Shown: piece after piece, positions 6,276 to 8,322 of the stretch | Position numbering within the stretch: the first letter of the stretch is position 1 | Layout of the letters: every line of letters begins with the position of its first letter | Assembly (NCBI GenBank): GCA_010030955.1 | Contig: RHBP01000072.1 | Coordinates: 1-8,322, forward strand | Direction: 5' to 3' | DNA: 8,322 bases | From: Synechococcaceae bacterium WBB_10_009 | Lineage (GTDB): Bacteria > Cyanobacteriota > Cyanobacteriia > PCC-6307 > Cyanobiaceae | Translations under genes and position numbers: made by a program | The notes under the pieces: generated by a model | Told to the model about the DNA's origin: nothing | Database searches by the model: none | Seen by the model: only the letters and a program-made list of their open reading frames with translations

Positions 6276-6294
6276 AACCTGAAATTTTCAGGTT
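6276..6294. promoter_or_regulatory. 19-nt near-perfect palindrome after the cysteine-rich gene
   Basis: AACCTGAAA-T-TTTCAGGTT has perfect 9-bp arms around one base and starts 5 nt after the stop of the 77-residue gene. It is the longest perfect dyad seen in the window and its A+T-rich centre stands out from the GC-rich surroundings. As RNA it gives a 7-bp stem with a 5-nt AATTT loop, but only three T follow before a G run, so it is not a classical intrinsic terminator. It lies about 90 nt upstream of the CNB-like gene, so an operator for that gene is the other reading. A 12-bp palindrome CCGCAGCTGCGG follows at 6321-6332. Confidence 0.45.
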
Positions 6295-6383
6295 TGGGGG
6301 CTGGGGTGTGTTGCCCGTTGCCGCAGCTGCGGGAGAACGGTGACAGGCTGAAACCACAGTCCGCGACGGGGGGCGCGTTGTCG

Positions 6384-6782
6384 ATGGCCACAATCAGCAC
6401 CGCTCCCACGCCGATCGAGCTGATGTCCACCCAGGTGGACAGCGAAACCGTGGTGTTCCCCACCGGCTCGGCGATCTTTCGATCCGGCCAGCCCGCCGAT
6501 GCCATCTACGGCGTGCGTCGCGGCATCGTGGAGGTGATCAACGCCTCCGGCGACAAGCTTTGCTACCGCGCCGGTGAGCTGTTCAGCTACGAAGACGTGA
6601 TCTGGAAGGACGGCGCCCACCGCTGCGATGCGGTGGCCCGCACCCCGGTGGAGCTGGTGCGGCTGGATCGGCTGTGCTTCCTCAACCTGCTGCACAACCA
6701 CCCCACCCTGGCGGTGCAGCTGATTGGCCAGCAGCACGAGCGCCTGCGGGAGCAGCGGGCTAGCGGCACCTGCGCCTACTAG
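6384..6782 (+). CDS. Stand-alone cyclic-nucleotide-binding-like domain protein (Crp-type, no HTH)
   Basis: A 132-residue protein that is almost entirely one CNB-type jelly roll. About 22-55 holds VVFPTGSAIFRSGQPADAIYGVRRGIVEV, the first beta strands with the conserved G-x-x-IFR-x-G and YxVxxGxVEV pattern. GELFSYED at 64-71 and HRCDAVA at 79-85 occupy the phosphate-binding cassette, followed by a helix LDRLCFLNLLHNHPTLAVQLI. The cassette keeps G64, E65 and R80, but the Ser/Thr that usually follows the arginine is C81. The chain ends where a Crp/NtcA protein would begin its DNA-binding domain, so it is not a typical transcription factor; ligand binding is uncertain. The ATG at 6384 is preferred; ATG 6423 and TTG 6378 are alternatives, and the open frame upstream to 6204 overlaps the cysteine-rich gene. 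Its TAG overlaps the speB TAG. Confidence 0.82.
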   Translation: MATISTAPTPIELMSTQVDSETVVFPTGSAIFRSGQPADAIYGVRRGIVEVINASGDKLCYRAGELFSYEDVIWKDGAHRCDAVARTPVELVRLDRLCFLNLLHNHPTLAVQLIGQQHERLREQRASGTCAY

Positions 6783-7633
6783 CGATCCAGCAGGAACAGC
6801 AGGCTGCGCACCACCTTGGCCGCCAGCACGCTGCTGACGCCGGAGGGGTCGAGCATGGGGGCCAGTTCCACCACGTCGGCCGCCACCAGGTTGTGGTGGC
6901 GCAGCTCCTCCACCAGGGCGGCGAAATCCCGCCACAGGAAGCCGCCGGGTTCAGGGGTGCCGGTGCCGGCCATCACCGCCGGATCAAACCAGTCAAGGTC
7001 GACGGTGAGATAGATCGGTTGGCCGCGCAGGGGCCGCAGCGCCTCGGCCATGGCCTCGATGGCCACCAGCCGGCCGCTGTGCCGCAGTTCGCGGAATTCA
7101 TCGCCGGTGCCGCTGCGGATGGCGATCTGCAGCAGCCGTTGGCTGGGCAGCACCTCCAGGCAGCGGCGCATGGCGCAGGCGTGGCTGTGCTGGGCCCCCA
7201 GCCATTCGTGGCGCAGGTCGGCGTGGGCATCGAGCTGCACCAGCACCAGCTCGGGGTGTTGGGCGGCCACGGCGGCCACCGCACCGGAGCTGATCGAGTG
7301 TTCGCCGCCGAGCATCAGCGGCTTGAGCCCCAGGGCCAGCACCGCTTCGGTGGCCCGGCGCACGGCGGCCACCACCGGTTCGGGGGCGCCAAAGGGGATG
7401 TCCACGGCCCCCAGGTCGGCCACCGCCAGCTGCTCGAGGTCGCGGTCCAGCTGCGGGCAGTAGCTCTCCAGGCCGCTGCTCACCTCGCGGATGGCGGCAG
7501 GGCCGAAGCGGGTGCCGGGGCGGAAGGAGGTGGTGCCGTCGTAGGGCACGCCGAACAGGCCGACGCGGCACCCCGCCGGATCACGGCGACTGGCCATGTA
7601 GATGGCGCCGTCGGTGTCAAACAGCTCGCTCAT
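6779..7633 (-). CDS. speB: Agmatinase / ureohydrolase family protein
   Basis: A member of the arginase-agmatinase family, binuclear-metal enzymes that release urea from guanidino compounds. The 284-residue product has the family length and its metal ligands: H112 in GGEHS, D135, H137 and D139 in LDAHADL, D212 and D214 in VDLDWFDP, and E256 near the end. FGVPYDGTTSFRPGTRFGP near 27-45 is typical of the agmatinase branch. The gene follows speE by 41 nt on the same strand; if it is an agmatinase it makes putrescine, the substrate of spermidine synthase, so context supports that role. Sequence alone cannot separate agmatinase from related enzymes such as arginase or guanidine hydrolases, which cyanobacteria also encode. 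The ATG at 7633 is the natural start. Its stop codon overlaps that of the convergent CNB-like gene. Confidence 0.9.
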   Translation of the reverse strand: MSELFDTDGAIYMASRRDPAGCRVGLFGVPYDGTTSFRPGTRFGPAAIREVSSGLESYCPQLDRDLEQLAVADLGAVDIPFGAPEPVVAAVRRATEAVLALGLKPLMLGGEHSISSGAVAAVAAQHPELVLVQLDAHADLRHEWLGAQHSHACAMRRCLEVLPSQRLLQIAIRSGTGDEFRELRHSGRLVAIEAMAEALRPLRGQPIYLTVDLDWFDPAVMAGTGTPEPGGFLWRDFAALVEELRHHNLVAADVVELAPMLDPSGVSSVLAAKVVRSLLFLLDR

Positions 7634-7674
7634 CGTCAGGGTCGGTTGTGGAGCGCTGGCGTTCCTTCAGCTTC

Positions 7675-8322
7675 TCAGCTGGCCGCCAGCTCCCGCTCGA
7701 TCGCCGCCGGGATGGCTTCAAACGCACCGTTCTGCCAGCGAGGGCTCCAGATCTCACAGCCGGGGGCCACAGCGGCGGCCCGCTCCCCATCGGGATACCG
7801 GTAGCGGGGGCCATCGACGGCGGCAAAGGTCCAGCTCCACCAGCCGCTGGGGTACATGGGCACCCAGCCGTAGAGCGGTTCGGCGTGGCCGAACACCTGC
7901 CGCAGCAGCTGCACCATCTCGAGGTGCACGGCGCGGAACGCCTCGGGCGATTCGCTCTGGGTGGCGAACACGCCACCGGGCCGCAGGATGCGGCGGCAGT
8001 GCTCAAAGAAAGCCCGGTTGAACAGCCCCTCGGCCGGGCCTGCGGGGTCGGAGCCGTCGACGATCACCACGTCATAGCTGGCGTCTGGGGCTGCGGCGGC
8101 CCAGGCGATGCCGTCGCCCACCGTCAGGTGAAAACGCGGGTCGCTCCAGCAGCCGGCCCCCAGGCTGGGCAGGTGCTCCTGGCTCCACTGCACCACCAGG
8201 CCATCGATCTCGACCATGTCGAGGTGCTGCACGCCGCTGTGGCGCAGGCACTCGCGGGCGGTGCCGCCGTCGCCGCCGCCGATCACCAGCACCCGCTCGA
8301 TGCGCTCGGCGCCGCACAGGGC
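7675..8322 (-). CDS. speE: Spermidine synthase (5' end cut by window edge)
   Basis: Spermidine synthase transfers the aminopropyl group of decarboxylated S-adenosylmethionine to putrescine. 215 residues are visible up to the TGA at 7675; a full enzyme has about 280-300, so the N-terminal domain and the start lie beyond the right edge. The frame is open to position 8322 (ALCGAERIERVLVIGGGDGG), so the GTG at 8292 is an internal valine, not a start. Motifs in order: GGGDGGTAREC (cofactor-binding glycine-rich loop), VEIDG, VGDGIAW, and VDGSDPAGPAEGLFN carrying the catalytic Asp; the family more often has D-S/T-x-D-P-x-G-P here, so the Gly in DGSDP is a mild variation. Downstream speB, 41 nt away, is likely in the same transcript. 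Confidence 0.96.
   Translation of the reverse strand, partial: ALCGAERIERVLVIGGGDGGTARECLRHSGVQHLDMVEIDGLVVQWSQEHLPSLGAGCWSDPRFHLTVGDGIAWAAAAPDASYDVVIVDGSDPAGPAEGLFNRAFFEHCRRILRPGGVFATQSESPEAFRAVHLEMVQLLRQVFGHAEPLYGWVPMYPSGWWSWTFAAVDGPRYRYPDGERAAAVAPGCEIWSPRWQNGAFEAIPAAIERELAAS

Noticed and set aside
6204..6383. N-terminal extension of the CNB-like gene back to 6204
   Set aside because: The added 60 residues are Trp-rich, overlap the cysteine-rich gene in another frame and show no family similarity.
1..8322. HIP1 repeats, CRISPR array, tRNA genes, insertion sequences
   Set aside because: No GCGATCGC octamer, no regularly spaced direct repeats, no cloverleaf and no transposase or terminal inverted repeats were seen by reading the sequence.

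Overview
The window is GC-rich (roughly two thirds G+C by eye), densely packed chromosomal DNA. Its protein sequences look like those of the Synechococcus/Cyanobium group of picocyanobacteria: a group 2 sigma factor with the cyanobacterial YAYWWIRQGITRAI region 2.4, and AspRS, GcvT, SpeB and SpeE of the forms I know from that group. The HIP1 octamer GCGATCGC of many other cyanobacteria was not seen. Assignment to a high-GC Cyanobium-like organism is an inference from memory.

Layout, read right to left on the minus strand: speE (spermidine synthase, 5' end beyond the right edge), speB (agmatinase family), then after a short plus-strand islet gcvT (glycine cleavage T protein), aspS (aspartyl-tRNA synthetase), a group 2 sigma-70 factor, and pyrG (CTP synthase, 3' end beyond the left edge). 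The islet at 6038-6782 holds two small plus-strand genes: a 77-residue cysteine-rich protein and a 132-residue cyclic-nucleotide-binding-like protein with no output domain. The islet's last gene and speB meet tail to tail, with their stop codons overlapping in one CTAG.

The genes are mostly housekeeping: polyamine synthesis (speB, speE), one-carbon/photorespiratory glycine metabolism (gcvT), translation (aspS), transcription (sigma factor) and pyrimidine nucleotides (pyrG). The sigma factor and pyrG are 4 nt apart and probably cotranscribed. Intergenic gaps are short (4 to 172 nt); three contain hyphenated palindromes and one (upstream of gcvT) two adjacent potential hairpins.

The most unusual signal is inside pyrG. 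About 78 codons (997-1230) have a different base composition and codon choice from the rest of the gene. The protein they encode resembles betaproteobacterial (Burkholderiales-type) CTP synthase, while both flanks are cyanobacterial. At one edge of this block six residues that are conserved in the family are missing in frame. This looks like a mosaic gene produced by intragenic recombination, although a sequence or assembly chimera has to be excluded. No mobile element, CRISPR array, tRNA or rRNA was seen.
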